Shown: positions 6,404 through 6,510 of the stretch, piece after piece | Layout: each line of letters opens with the position of its first letter | Position numbering within the stretch: position 1 is the first letter of the stretch | Assembly (NCBI GenBank): GCA_030607895.1 | Contig: JAUWJC010000250.1 | Span: forward strand, 1-6,510 | Direction of reading: 5' to 3' | Source: Pirellulales bacterium | Lineage (GTDB): Bacteria; Planctomycetota; Planctomycetia; Pirellulales; Thermoguttaceae | DNA: 6,510 nucleotides | The notes under the pieces: generated by a model | Told to the model about the DNA's origin: nothing | The model's database searches: none | Seen by the model: only the letters and a program-made list of their open reading frames with translations | Made by a program: the position numbers and the translations under genes

Positions 6404-6510
6404 TCAGGGCTCTCGGGAGCTTCCCAAGATGAATTACCCTGAACCCAGTATCTTGAGTTTGAGCGGGCTCATTCAGTTTGTCAAGGCCTCGCCCAAGAAT
6501 TTCCAAAAAA
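6398..6510 (+). mobile_element. Possible left edge of an inserted element
   Basis: The symporter frame stops abruptly here. The sequence becomes less GC-rich and contains a short hairpin (GCTC/GAGC, 6409-6420) and then a new + strand reading frame from 6429. These signs fit an insertion sequence whose end lies at about 6398. The terminal inverted repeat and target duplication cannot be confirmed because the other end is outside the window. A chromosomal rearrangement or an assembly junction would look similar. Confidence 0.4.
6429..6510 (+). CDS. Start of an unidentified gene, perhaps a transposase (3' end outside window)
   Basis: ATG 6429 is preceded by GGGAG (6415-6419) at 9 bases, and the frame stays open to the window end for 27 codons, beginning MNYPEPSILSLSGL and ending SPKNFQK. 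The protein start is plausible but too short to recognise. A transposase is inferred only from its place directly after the break in the symporter gene. Codon use (aat, cct, agt, ttg, ttt) is more AT-rich than in the other genes here. Confidence 0.4.
   Translation, partial: MNYPEPSILSLSGLIQFVKASPKNFQK

Noticed and set aside
5988..6506. Minus-strand frame of 172 codons spanning the symporter break
   Set aside because: In this frame the symporter region does not give transmembrane sequence, and it reads through the palindrome pair. It is not a continuation of the symporter.

Overview
The window looks like a planctomycete chromosome segment (phylum Planctomycetota), possibly from a metagenome. 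Supporting signs are a Cys-rich protein built of YTV-like repeats, a secreted two-propeller PQQ-like protein with a methyltransferase-like N-terminal region, and families of short palindromic intergenic repeats that I recognise from planctomycete genomes. This assignment rests on recalled family features; no search was run.

Layout, left to right. (1) 1-579, + strand: the 3' part of a Cys-rich repeat protein gene, probably a cell-envelope protein. It is followed by a clear intrinsic terminator (643-683). (2) 689-769: an 80-bp foldback repeat. A sigma70-like promoter (790-818) and an AAGGAG ribosome binding site follow. (3) 870-3743, +: a 957-residue secreted PQQ-like beta-propeller protein. 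(4) 3760-3840: a second copy of the 80-bp repeat (70 of 80 positions identical by hand alignment), followed by a strong sigma70-like promoter (3861-3890). (5) 3964-5949, +: a 661-residue membrane-anchored protein with two tandem SurA/parvulin-like modules whose usual catalytic residues appear to be missing. (6) 5950-6115: a gene-free stretch with a pair of oppositely oriented palindromes. (7) 6116-6403, - strand: the C-terminal remnant of a sodium:solute symporter gene, with a heptanucleotide repeat at its 3' end. (8) about 6398-6510: unlike sequence that starts a new + strand reading frame at 6429. It is best explained as the edge of an inserted element that cut the symporter gene, but this is inference.

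The three + strand genes each seem to be their own transcription unit, because each of the last two has its own promoter and the first has its own terminator. All three products point to the cell envelope: a wall or surface protein, a secreted propeller protein and an exported folding factor. Nothing in the sequence shows that they work together. I found no defence system, CRISPR array, RNA gene or clearly new multi-gene system. The most unusual points are the two 80-bp elements placed at the same distance upstream of two promoters, and the broken symporter gene at the right edge.
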